Of a stretch of 64,000 nucleotides of DNA, positions 11,486 to 22,795 are shown in pieces; the stretch's first letter is position 1, and every line of letters begins with the position of its first letter. The notes under the pieces are model-generated. The model was not told where the DNA came from. It saw only the letters and a list, made by a program, of their open reading frames with translations, and searched no databases. Origin of the DNA: Amphibalanus amphitrite (taxonomy: Eukaryota; Arthropoda; Thecostraca; Balanomorpha; Balanidae). Both the position numbers and the translations under genes were made by a program. The DNA is taken from positions 372,001 through 436,000 of the forward strand of contig NW_024881854.1 of assembly GCF_019059575.1 (NCBI RefSeq), read 5' to 3'.

Positions 11486-11693
11486 TTCCTGACTACCAAT
11501 GACGTCATATTTGTTCCGGTCGCGACTGACGAACTATCCCGTCCATGACGTTGGTTCTGACTACCAATGACGTCATATTTGTTCCGGTCGCGACTGACGA
11601 ACTATCCCGTCCGTGACGTCTGTTCTGACTACCAATGACGTCATATTTGTTCGGGTCGCGACTGACGAACTATTTCGTCCGTGACGTCTCTGT
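11486..11693. repeat. 68-bp tandem repeat, three copies, each with TGACGTCA
   Basis: The phrase 'gactaccaatgacgtcat' starts at 11491, 11559 and 11627, giving an exact 68-bp period. Each unit has TGACGTCA, 'ggtcgcgactgacgaacta' and a closing GTGACG or ATGACG. Copies differ at only a few positions. There are no spacers, so it is not a CRISPR array. Confidence 0.85.
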
Positions 11694-11783
11694 TCGAGTC
11701 TGGTCAATCGCCGTCTCTGAAAAAAAGAAACAAAGAGACATCAGAATCATATATCAGAACATGGTGAAGAGGAGATAGATGGG

Positions 11784-11786
<3 letters not shown>

Positions 11787-11852
<66 letters not shown>
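11787..11852. repeat. (AG)n microsatellite
   Basis: An uninterrupted GA dinucleotide run of about 66 bp. The serine/leucine-rich minus-strand frame across it is an artefact. Confidence 0.95.
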
Positions 11853-11861
<9 letters not shown>

Positions 11862-11939
11862 CACTGCAACAAATTGGGAGACGAGATGACGACTGGTGGT
11901 GGACTGGAAAACGAGATCGAGAAATGATCCTCAGCCGCG

Positions 11940-12410
11940 CTGGGCCCGGGGGTTTTGGCAGCCCAACTCCCTGCGATTTTTAGCAGATATATAAAAAACG
12001 ACGGCGCAGAGCAACGCTTTTTTATGTACAGCAATTCATGCATCTTTTCCGCCCAAGTTGTGATAATTCCAGACCCAAGTCGCCTAAGGCCAGGTCACCA
12101 GGTCACGCTAAGTGGCCTCACCTCAGAAAAAAGCTGTGATGGAGCTTTCTACGGCCGTACAAAGTTAGAGAGCTCGTCATGGCTTCATCGACTGAACGAT
12201 CGCTTTGAAACTCTCAGCTATTGGCAAGAGTAGCAGCATCTATCCAAATTTACATATTCGGAATATCGGTACCGGTGATCAACGGTCGGGTCAATTTTAT
12301 AAACTCTCCATTATCAGTCAATGGAAGAAAAATACCTAATAGTTCAATGGCGTCACTTTTGGACGAACGCCATTATAGACACTCTCAAACATCGGGATAC
12401 AGGTGAGTAC
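11940..12410. mobile_element. Decayed half-copy of the TTAA family A element
   Basis: It aligns by eye with the first half of the 43986-45178 copy: a hairpin-like 'aaacgacggcgcagagcaacg', then 'caggtcaccaggtcac', 'gatcgctttgaaactctcagc', 'ctccattatcagtcaatgg' and 'cattatagacactctcaaac'. TTAA ends and the G-run are lost or eroded, so it is much older than the copies at 16817 and 18005. Confidence 0.6.
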
Positions 12411-12979
12411 ACTTGACATACTAAATAGACAGTTTGCAGGTCTGTCACCCCGTATTATGTCCCCGAGGTCATCCCAGGCCCTGAAAGGTCCCCAGCAGCT
12501 ATTTGGCAATAATTTTTGATAGACATGGAAGAGCGATACAAACACCTAAGGTGTATTCATATTTATTCAAGATGTCTGAATAGACCTAGGTCTAGGTCTG
12601 CCGTCTGAATAGACCTGAGGTATTATTCAGATTCAGATATTTGATGACAATTTAGTGGTTTTAGCACTCAGGATGACGTCACAGTGCTGGCGTCGTAAAA
12701 TGTTGTCGCCCTCCTATATGGAGCATTCCTGATGTCGCTGAGCGTGAAACGCAACAGTAAATGAACTAAACAGCACCTGCTGTCATCCTGACACATCTTG
12801 GTACACTTCCATCTAGTTCCTGACGAGTGATCAGTCGTTCTACATATAAGTTGATATCATATGTCGGATATACCGTAAGGAAACTAGAAAGCACTTATCT
12901 ACAATTTGGCTTCTGACGTCACTGTATCGTCATTGCAAATGGAATCAACACAAAATTTGGACACAACCTCGGCTTGCAA
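12411..12979. other. Unassigned stretch with local palindromes
   Basis: Short inverted repeats such as 'agacctaggtctaggtct' near 12582 are visible. No gene, RNA or bounded element was recognised. Confidence 0.3.
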
Positions 12980-13883
12980 TTAACCCTCGCCCGCACATGC
13001 TATTTTCCCATCCTAGAACGCACATGGGGGGGGGGTTGACACCCCCCCCGCGCCATTTCGTTCCTGTTGGAGATAGAGCTTAGCAGTAAAGACCAAAAAG
13101 ATTCTTTGGGAAGAGACGAATCCAATGATACCCAGTTTTACCTTCTCAGGTCAGTCATTGACCTTCCAGGTCAGGTCAAACTAAAAAATATTGCTGTTTT
13201 GGGTCACCGTTGGATATCAAGTGCGCTGCTTATCAAATACTGATGACGATGCTGTTTTCTGGTGCCAAGCCAGCTAGAACCTCTTTGTCACACTACCCGA
13301 CCAGAATTTTGCTGCTGAGGTCATTTCAGGTCAAGTTAGGTCAAGGTCATTTATATGTGTTTGTATGTCTGTGTGTGTCTGTGTGTATACTGATGTGTGC
13401 ACCGATTGTTTTTGGGTCCATATTACATGAAATCATGATCTGAGAAGCTTTTACCAAAAATGCAGTCAAAAAACTTCACAAAAAGTAAATTCAGCTTGCC
13501 TAAAACGCAATTATCTTAGATGACCTAGGTTGACCTTGACCCTGACCTTGACCCTTGTACATCGTCGAACAACATGTTCCATGATAGGTGGGAGGTAAGA
13601 CTGGCAAAAAAGGCCGAAATCAGGGTGTCAAAAGCTCACAAGGCCCATAGCAAGCGAAAGATGTTGAGAATTGGCCATTTGGGTCATGACATGACCTGAA
13701 AAACAAGGTCATATCTCCTAAACCAAAAATCACAGAAACTTGAAATTTTCAGTGGACATCAAGAAAGGATAGAGGAGCAGCTATACGAAAAATCAGCCTT
13801 CTAGCTCTAAAAATGTTGAGTGCAGAGCAGAAAGACTACCTGGGGGGGTGGCAACCCCCCCCCCATGTGCGGGCGAGGGTTAA
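12980..13883. mobile_element. TTAA element, tip CGCCCGCACATG
   Basis: It begins TTAACCCTCGCCCGCACATG and ends with the exact reverse complement, giving a 20-bp perfect terminal inverted repeat including the TTAA. The left tip is repeated in short form ('cgcacatg') just before the G-run/'ttgac'/C-run hairpin at 13026-13048; the right has a second hairpin near 13840. AGGTCA-type hexamers recur (for example 13145-13175, 13317-13350, 13519-13552). No ORF. TTAA plus CCC ends fit piggyBac-type non-autonomous elements. Confidence 0.85.
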
Positions 13884-16816
13884 GAAATAGGTATGAGTGC
13901 AAAGTTTCCGGTTTTTCTATCTTTCCCAATTGCAAAAATATCGTCGGAGAAGTAAAGGGGGGCAACTGCCGCCCCCAGCGGCCGGCGGGTGGCACGGAGG
14001 CCCAGCGGCCGTCGGGTACAAGGGCTATCGATTGCGCTTTTCTGCGGTGCTGCACCTGTATTCATCCTCGAGTTATGCGTTGGTGTTTCAAAATAAAGTT
14101 GGTATAAGTTTATAAATTGGTAAGTTATTGAAAACCATCGATGGTACATTGTCCGTCAAACACAAACTTCACTATCTGAGGTCACTGACATCAGGTCAGG
14201 TCACAGAGGTCAGGTCACTGGGGGTCACAATATGAAAGTGTCGTGTGATACATGTTTTATGGTCCATTGTACATGACAAATGCGATTATGTGGGTCAGGC
14301 AGCCTTTGGGGTCAGCTAAGATTACGTTTCGGTGAAGTTCAGGTCAAGGTCAGGTCAAGGTCAGGTCAAATTAGGTCAAATTTCAAAGTTGATATTTTGC
14401 ATAAAATGGGTATCCATTCAATGCAGCTCGTCACGGGGAGTCCAATGGTGATCTTTGTTTTGCCCTACATTGTATAGAATTGCCAAAAATTGAGTTCGAA
14501 AATTTGACGTCATCATTTTTGAACAGTTTTTTTCGCTATAACTTGGCCTAAAAACGAGCTATCGATCTGAAATTTGGTATGTAGATAGAAGACGGTAGTT
14601 ACTATCACATATATTCCGTTTTTTTTTTTGACAGTCAAAAAACTTTTTGGATTTTTTGCCTAATATATCTAAAAATTGCATTTTTGATTTTTGGGGTCAA
14701 AATTTAAAAATTTCAAAAATTCGAAATAACAGTTTTGTAGCCCTGTTAATTCTACACCTTTTATGTCTTAATCATTTTTCTGTACCTTCAAAGCTGTAGG
14801 CCTGACAGCTCTTCTCGCGAAGGTCTTTTTTGGGTAGAAAATGGCAGAACATGACGTCATTCTGACGTCATTTTTGGCCAACCTATCATAGCCTCTGGAA
14901 AAAAAATTGTTTACAATGTGTAAAATTGATGCCCGGAGAGGTCCTGAAAGTTTGGTGACGACATCTCTAGTTGTTTAGGAGATATCGACGGAAAAGGACA
15001 GGGGGAGGGGGGCCGTTTCGCCCCTCCCCCCTACGGGCAGGGGTGTAACTTTTGCTTTTGAGATGGGGGTGCACTTTGTGATGGGGGCGACCTTCAATGA
15101 GGATAGGGGCGCTTCCAAGGTGCATAGATGGTGCATACATTATACATTAGCGTCGCCACGGGGGGACAAGCGGGGCAGCTTGCCCCCCCCCCATCCCCGA
15201 CCGGGCTCCCCCTGAGATCAATGCAGATCCGATGAGATTTTGGGGTCGGCCAAAAAATGGGGGTAGTTTTCATGAATGGCTGTGGTCAAAATCAGTTGGA
15301 GTCTTGAGTCCAGGGTTGTATACGACTCAATCAATAGCAATCAATTCAATCACGACAAATTTGGGAAACCAATCAAATCAATCAAGTCAGAGCAGTTTTC
15401 GGGAATTGATTCAATCGACTCAAACGCGACAATGAAAGGAATCAATCAACTCAATCAAACGACTCAAACCAACACATACATTAGGTTTTTTGCCCCACCA
15501 ACTTGGAAAAGTGTCCATAGCAGTCTGGTGTACCTACCTTATACCTACCTACCTTCCTACCTACCCACAGAAGAAACATAAAAATATTGTCATTTAAAAT
15601 TATAAATTGCCATGCCATTCAAAGTTTCTATGTAATAAGGATGGATACCTAGTGATGGACAGGTGGATCATGATATTGAGGTTCAATGGGTAGAATTGGA
15701 GCAGAAGTTTCATTTAATGGGTGCAAAATAACCCAGTAGTTGACTAGCCCCTTAACCCAAATCACCACCTTTCACCTAAAGGTTGTCAATTTAATTTTGG
15801 CCATATTCCAACTCCATTTACACTAAATATCAGATATTCCGGTTGAAAGTTGGCTGCTCGGATTTTGGCAGTGTTCGTGATTTGGACAATTTACCCTACA
15901 CCACGTCTATTTTAATGGATAATATGCATCAATAACATATTAACCATAGGGAAATAGAAATAAATATCTTACCTGCATGTGACGGTTTCAGTTAGACAGA
16001 GACTGACGGGCAGCCTGAAAAATCTTTCCACACAATGTGCATTTGAGGCGTGGGATGTTGTCAGATTGGGAAGGAAGAGATTTGAAGTATTTAGCGGTCC
16101 ACGACTCTGGACGTGGCATGTCAATGTCAATGTTAGGTACCTATGTGAAGAATTCAAAACATTTAATTGCAATACAATTTGAAACTGTTAGGACTGGGGG
16201 ATAAGGATGAGGATTAAAAATATATTTAAAAGGAAATGGAGAGGACAGGGACTCTGGAACCACAGGATAAGATAAGGACAAAGGAAGTAGGAATAAAGAA
16301 AATTAAAACGCGAAAACGGCACGGTGCGACTGTGAATAAAAGAAAACGTTTTGCCAATAAGTATGCTAAGCTTTTATAAATCTTAGCATCTATAGCATCT
16401 ATAGATGGCCTTGTTATAAATCCTTATTCTACGTGTTTTGATTTTTTTTGTAAGATGACGTCATTGATTATCATGTACTATGGTAGATTATCATAAAATA
16501 AATCGGTTGTACAACACCAATTTCGTTTTAATTATTATTTCATTTGAAATAAAACCACTTAATAATATTGGGTAAAATATTTTAAGGAAAATGAAATATA
16601 TTAAATATGTTATGCTTAGGCTCTCAGGAGAAAAGGATCAACAAACGTTCTGCTGCAATTTAAACAATGCAGCAAATTAGCTATTAATTGGTATACGTAA
16701 ACGTAATTAGCGAGTCGAAAACGGCGCTTTTGTTTCAGTTATTTTTGTAGGGGTTTCAGATATTTATAGAGTTCAGTGGATTGTTTCTGAGGAGATGTGG
16801 AGATGTGAATTATTAA

Positions 16817-18008
16817 TTAACCCGCGCCCGGCTGGGGGTCTTGGATTTCCACGCCCTGCTGGGGGGGGTGTTTGAACACCCCCCCTTCTAACTCGGCTCC
16901 TGGGCCACGTAGCGATACGCGGAAGGCGGCGTTCGAAAGAGCGTCAAAAATAATGAGGAAATCACTTCGGTCAATTTTTTGGTCAGGTCAAAGGTCAGGT
17001 CACCAGAGGTCATTGAAGGCAAATTTTCGCCGATTTCCAGGTCGAATGTCGAAAATTTCCAAGAAGCCAACGCATAACTCGGGAACCAATAGAGCTACAG
17101 CGCCGCGGAAAAGCGCATTCGATAGCCCTATTAACGCCCTTTCTGAGTAATTTTCTCAGATTTGACCTAACGTCAACGGTTTTGCCTGCAGGGGGCAAAA
17201 ACTGCAAAAATAGCCGATTTTTTCGGAAACAGTTTTTCTGCAATAACTTTTGACCCAAGCATTGTACGAGCTTACTTTTACCGGCATCGTGTTCCTCTCG
17301 TCAAGACGCATCGAACGAACTATAATTTGACCTTGAAAGGTCAACTTGAAAATTTGACCTCAGGTCAAGGTCATGACCTGACCGGAAAGGGTCATGTTGC
17401 ATATCAGTCGATCCGTATCGTCGAGCTGAACACATCTAAGGCGTTTTCATCGCTCTAGCATGCCTCTATCAAAAGTTATTTGCGAAAAACTGTTAGATAC
17501 CATTCGTGACCTAAGATGACCTCAGGGCATAAACAGGGGTCACAGACACCATTTTCATGTTCAGTGTGTCTAAACCACTTGTAATTCAGTGTTTGGGAGT
17601 GTTTATAATGTCTTTCGTCCAAAACAGGCGCATTTCAATTTTCTCCCATTGACTTATAATGGTGAGGTCGCAAAATTGACCTGACCTTAGGTCATCGATA
17701 TCAAAATTCTGAGATATACATTTTGTACATGCTAATGCTCTTAGCAATCGCTGAAAGTTTCAAAGCGATCGGTCACTCGGTGTAGCTATGACAGACATTG
17801 AAACTTTTTATGAGGTGAGGTCACTTCGAGTGACCTGGTGACCTGACCTTGAATGACCTTGGTCTGAAATTTTCACAACATGTGTAGAATTGATGTATGA
17901 TAAGGTGTACCAAAAACGGCGGCGCTCCGCGCCGCCGTTTTTGAGATATTCGCGAAAAACCACAGGGGGGGTGTTCAAACACCCCCCCCCCAGCAGGGCG
18001 CGGGTTAA
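16817..18008. mobile_element. TTAA family A element, copy 1 (tandem pair)
   Basis: It is bounded by TTAACCCGCGCC and GGCGCGGGTTAA. Left tip CGCCCGGCTGGGGG is followed by 'tcttggatttcca', a second tip CGCCCTGCTGGGG and the hairpin G-run/'tgtttgaaca'/C-run; the right end has the same hairpin and a single tip. A GC stem-loop with sequence ggcggcgc/tcc/gcgccgcc (17918-17938) lies just inside the right end. By eye there are about 20 AGGTCA/TGACCT hexamers, including the palindrome AGGTCATGACCT at 17368-17379. No coding frame. Confidence 0.9.
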
Positions 18009-19196
18009 CCCGCGCCCGGCTGGGGGTCCTGGATTTCCACGCCCTGCTGGGGGGGGGTGTTTGAACACCCCCCCTTCTAACTCGGCTCCTGGGCCACGTA
18101 GCGATACGCGGAAGGCGGCGTTCGAAAGAGCGTCAAAAATAATGAGGAAATCACTTCGGTCAATTTTTTGGTCAGGTCAAAGGTCAGGTCACCAGAGGTC
18201 ATTGAAGGCAAATTTTCGCCGATTTCCAGGTCGAATGTCGAAAATTTCCAAGAAGCCAACGCATAACTCGGGAACCAATAGAGCTACAGCGCCGCGGAAA
18301 AGCGCATTCGATAGCCCTATTAACGCCCTTTCTGAGTAATTTTCTCAGATTTGACCTAACGTCAACGGTTTTCCCTGCAGGGGGCAAAAACTGCAAAAAT
18401 AGCCAATTTTTTCGGAAACAGTTTTTCTGCAATAACTTTTGACCCAAGCATTGTACAAGCTTACTTTTACCGGCATCGTGTTCCTCTCGTCAAGACGCAT
18501 CGAACGAACTATAATTTGACCTTGAAAGGTCAACTTGAAAATTTGACCTCAGGTCAAGGTCATGACCTGACCGGAAAGGGTCATGTTGCATATCAGTCGA
18601 TCCGTATCGTCGAGCTGAACACATCCAAGGCGTTTTCATCGCTCTAGCATGCCTCTATCAAAAGTTATTTGCGAAAAACTGTTAGATACCATTCGTGACC
18701 TAAGATGACCTCAGGGCATAAACAGGGGTCACAGACACCATTTTCATGTTCAGTGTGTCTAAACCACTTGTAATTCAGTGTTTGGGAGTGTTTATAATGT
18801 CTTTCGTCCAAAACAGGCGCATTTCAATTTTCTCCCATTGACTTATAATGGTGAGGTCGCAAAATTGACCTGACCTTAGGTCATCGATATCAAAATTCTG
18901 AGATATACATTTTGTACATGCTAATGCTCTTAGCAATCGCTGAAAGTTTCAAAGCGATCGGTCACTCGGTGTAGCTATGACAGACATTGAAACTTTTTAT
19001 GAGGTGAGGTCACTTCGAGTGACCTGGTGACCTGACCTTGAATGGCCTTGGTCTGAAATTTTCACAACATGTGTAGAATTGATGTATGATAAGGTGTACC
19101 AAAAACGGCGGCGCTCCGCGCCGCCGTTTTTGAGATATTCGCGAAAAACCACAGGGGGGGTGTTCAAACACCCCCCCCCAGCAGGGCGCGGGTTAA
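18005..19196. mobile_element. TTAA family A element, copy 2 (tandem pair)
   Basis: A head-to-tail neighbour of copy 1, sharing the single TTAA at 18005-18008. The two differ at only a handful of positions over nearly 1.2 kb. It carries the same hairpins and AGGTCATGACCT (18557-18568). It arose by insertion at the flanking TTAA or by tandem duplication. Confidence 0.9.
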
Positions 19197-19327
19197 TCAC
19201 ACTTTATTAGTATATAGGGCCTTGCACTTTATCATCTGGATTTTAAAAAAAAAAAACGTTTCCTGCTGAGTGCAGAAAGGTAGGTAGGTGCATCGCTAGG
19301 TTCTATCACCAGGATTGGAGCAGTTAT

Positions 19328-19783
19328 GGGCCTGTTCCAGCGCCTCCAGAAGAAATTCTTGACTGGAGGCTCTACCAGAGGTTTTACTGGAGGCGCTGGA
19401 ACGCAATCTGGAGATTTCTGGAGATTGGCGTCATAGATACCAAAAGAATGACGATTGTTCTCTCTTGAAACGCAAAATTTGTTTTCAATTTTAGTTAAAA
19501 AGATAAATAAAATTATAGCAATGTAATTTTCTTTACATTCAAGTTGTAAAATAATCAGTCAAATGTCCTTTGTTTACATTCGTGATTGTCACATGTGCAC
19601 CATAATTGTAGACCAGAGCCTCCAGAGAAATTTGGACCTCTCAACTCTCTGGAGGCTACTGGAGGTTTCTGGAGCTTTGGCGAGAGCTTTCTGGAGCTTT
19701 CTGGAGGCGCTGGAACGCTCTCTGGAGGATTCTAGAGCTTTCTGGAGCTTTCTGGAGGTTTCTGGAGGCGCTGGAACAGGCCC
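19328..19783. mobile_element. Inverted-repeat MITE with TTTCTGGAGG repeats
   Basis: The ends are a 24-bp inverted pair beginning GGGCCTGTTCCAGCGCCTCC. The right third is a loose tandem array of 'tttctggag'. Flanks TAT/TAT suggest a 2-3 bp TSD, not certain. It lies inside the hAT at 15311. Confidence 0.7.
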
Positions 19784-20165
19784 TATGAGTTATTGCAGTT
19801 GAAAGTCAAAGTTGGCTGTTCATGTTTAGGCCCTGTTCTTTATTTGGCCATCTACCCCATATTGCAGTTGTGATGACAATTGACAAGCAGTTTTCAGTGT
19901 AGTTTTGTGATCTTTGATGTCATCAGTTGGTGTCATTATTTTTCATCAACTAAAACTTATTTGAACTTTCCATTCAATCGACTCAATCATACGAGTCACT
20001 CTAATTTTCGGGAATCAAATCAGTCAACCAGTCGCTAAAGTCAAACGAGTCAGTCAACCAGTCATCTCGAAAAGTCAATCGACTCAATCCAATCAACTCA
20101 AAATACGCGTTGAAACAAATCAATCAATTCAATCGACTTGATTGGTATACAACCCTGCTTGAGTC

Positions 20166-20729
20166 CCAGCCAGAGTCGGAGTGAGAGTCGCCAAAACATT
20201 CAGGACTTCGACTCCAGATTCGAACATATCAAAACTTCGATTCAATCCATGTCTGTGTACCGCATTTCATGGTGTCGAGGCGTTTTGTTTTTATGTTGCG
20301 CGTTATGAGCGGTACTGCAGCAACCACCCACGCCACGGCTTCCAGTTTTAGGCCCGGTTTCCGGGTCGCCGCCCGTTACGGCGGAGCGGCAACCATGGCC
20401 AGGCTAACGTAAGGTTAGCCAGTCGTCCAAGATTCCCCCAAACAGGGTTTTCCCGAGTGATTTTGGAATATGTTTTTACGTCGGTTGGTGCCACGGGTTG
20501 TCTGTTGTCGCCTCAGTCGCGCCGCCGCCGACGGGCAAAACGACAGCCCTAAGCCGACCGATCATCTGTGTATTCATTTGTTCGATGATGTTCAATGTTC
20601 ATGGCATCGCCTCGCGCTATGTTCTCCGTCCCGTGCGGGTTCGGGGGGGGGGGGGGTATGGGCGTTACCCTCACCCAAAGAGCATGACTTGGGGTATTTT
20701 TCAGGAATACATAGACCCGTATCCACCAG
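20166..20729. other. Host sequence of nested hAT insertions
   Basis: 20166-20250 is repeated at 23211-23298 and 20665-20729 at about 23089-23155. These duplicates act as empty-site references for the hATs at 15311 and 20730. The 20330-20640 part is GC-rich with overlapping frames and no recognisable protein. Confidence 0.5.
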
Positions 20730-22787
20730 CAGGGGCGCCGCCACGGATTTTTGACTGGGGGGGACGGACTGACCGACTGAAAACCCAAAAGTAGGCATTC
20801 TTACCGTGGCTTTTTCGGTCCGATGCATTCAAAGTTTAAAGCAAATATGCCACTTTTAACATTGGGTTTTGAACTGAAGTAACAGTTTTGTAGCCTGAGC
20901 TGAGACGAGAACAAATCAGGAGCTTTTATGGCTCAACGATCACCCTAGCCAAAGATATCGGTGTCGATTTTAGGTTTGAAGACTGAAGTCATTCCCATAA
21001 TTACAATTTGTCATTCCCTTACCGAGGAATCCATTCCCTTACGGAAAAATGCCAGCCAATCAGTATTCAGCTGGTTTGAACTTCGTAATCACCTATAGGT
21101 AATGCATAGGTATTGCATACCCCTCGTGGGGGAGGAGGCTTGTATAGTTACAATCTCTCTGTCTGGCTTGTACATGAATCGGCGCGAAGCGCCGCGAAAA
21201 TTGGCAAAATACATCAGGCAAAACTGCTCTAAAATACGAATTTTGCAGCCCGTCTAACAAACTTGATAGCAGAAAACCTTAGGTCAGGTCACCAAGTCAA
21301 GTAGTCAAGTCGCCTCAAAGTTTTGTGGTCCTGTCAACGGTATAGCTTATTTCTTAGAAGCTGAAAATTTAGTGTAGTGTGACTGCAGAACTGTGGGGTC
21401 GGAGCCGGAATCAGTCGGAGTTGACAGTTTTGGCCAGAGTCGGAGTTGAAGTCTTCGAAATTGTTCAGATTTTGACTCCGAGGTCGGATTGGTTTAAAGT
21501 CATGCTCTTGGCTGGTTAGACGAATTATATTATGCCCGTTTTCGGCCAGTGGTGTTATACGATACACGTTGATCACGATATCAAAAATCGGCAGTTCCGC
21601 GATGACAGGTCGGATAAGAGCTGGATATTTTGTTGGCCGAGGTGGCAGGGGTCAGACCAATGCATGTAGGCCCATACCCTACATACTGAGTATCTAAACC
21701 TCCTGGACCCTCTCAGATTCGGCACCGTTCCATCGCTTCCATCCTCAGGACAGTCAAATCCTTCTCCTCCACGCCGCGATCCCCTGCTCCGGGCTGGACG
21801 GGCAACTCTATCCCATGCGGGAATGACTCAACTGGAGCTAGAGTCCGTTGCCGGGTACAGTGAGTGCCAGTGGGCTGGGCTGCCTGTTCAATTGGTCGAG
21901 TTCAGCCCAAGTGGCTCACTGGGGTGGCTGGCCAGACCAATTTCTCCCACTAATTCTTTCATCCTTCCGGTTCTGAAATCGTGTCATTGGACCGAAGGGC
22001 CTAATCAAATTTCGAGTAGGAAAACAACCAGTAAAACGCCTTTTGGGGCGACCAACGGAGCGAGCGAGGGGGTGGGCCTTGCACGTACGAAATTGCGAGG
22101 GGGTACCTCCAAGAAACTTGTGCACTGCACCCTACTAATCGGTTTCTAACGATGTGCCAAATTTGAGCGCAATCGGCCTAGCCGTTCTCGAGATCTGTAA
22201 GCGGCACCCTGCACGTGCGCACGTGCAAAATGTGTCCCAACTGACTTTTGCACGGCACCCTAATAACCGGTCCCTAACCATGTGTCAACTTTCAGCACAA
22301 TCGGTTCAGCCGTTCTCGAGATCTGGAATCGACCCCTGCACGTGCGCACGTGCAGCAGCACCCCAACTGTGGCACATGGTCATGGATATGCATTACCTGG
22401 TGGGTGCCTACATGCCAACTTTCAGCGCAATCGGCCCAGTATGTTACCGAGATACCTATTGCAATTGTTACAAAACTGACACCTCTTCGTTTTTCACGTG
22501 GCGGGTGCATAATGGGTCACCCACATGCATCGAGAATAGTTCAATACTTGTTAGAAGGAATGAAGCTACCCTACAAAAATTACCGCATGTAAATCAGTCA
22601 AGTGGTTCCTGAGACATGTCTCGCAAAAGCGTGACCACGGCCGGCCGGCCGCTCATACTCAGAAATTTCCCGAAAGACTATACGCTCGCTTCGCTCGCTC
22701 CGTAATGAGTTTGGGGGGGACGTCCCCCTTCCATTCTGAGAGTGGGGGGACGCGTCCCCCCCGTCCCCCCCGGTGGCGGCGCCCATG
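20730..22787. mobile_element. hAT element, CAGGGGCGCCGCCAC ends
   Basis: The left end is CAGGGGCGCCGCCACGG; the right end reads GGTGGCGGCGCCCATG, a close inverted match. TSD TCCACCAG is perfect (20722-20729, 22788-22795), and an uninterrupted copy of the site is at about 23148-23155. The subterminal regions hold G-runs and 'gggggacg' repeats. It carries CACGTG repeat copy 3 and a decayed TTAA-type segment at 21170-21340 (stem-loop ggcgc/gaa/gcgcc, AGGTCA hexamers). Confidence 0.8.
22031..22705. mobile_element. CACGTG repeat element, copy 3
   Basis: Same boundaries as the copy at 6358: 'gtaaaacgccttttgg' at the left and CGCTCGCTTCGCTCGCTC at the right. Three GCACGTGCGCACGTGC-type palindromes (22210, 22338 and a variant) sit in roughly 125-bp diverged units. 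GGCCGGCCGGCC near 22640. Confidence 0.65.
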
Positions 22788-22795
22788 TCCACCAG

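Larger units (their letters stand above)
15311..20157. mobile_element. hAT MITE of the CAGGGTTGTATAC family, host of two TTAA elements
   Basis: The ends are CAGGGTTGTATACGACTC and GATTGGTATACAACCCTG, with a perfect TSD CTTGAGTC (15303-15310, 20158-20165). The empty site is preserved at about 23199-23210, where the same flanking text runs through uninterrupted. Its own sequence is AATCAATCAA/GACTCAATC repeats at both ends (15320-15460, 19975-20145). The stretch 15540-16816 holds no other recognised feature. Confidence 0.85.

Noticed and set aside
11486-11693. Possible CRISPR-like repeat
   Set aside because: The three 68-bp units are directly adjacent with no unique spacers, in a eukaryotic setting.
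17890-18339. 149-codon frame across two mobile elements
   Set aside because: It spans the junction of two TTAA elements and both G-run hairpins; the same text occurs in every copy without coding-like conservation.
16817-19196. AGGTCA arrays as a telomere-like or simple satellite
   Set aside because: The hexamers are irregularly spaced inside bounded elements with inverted ends and TSDs.
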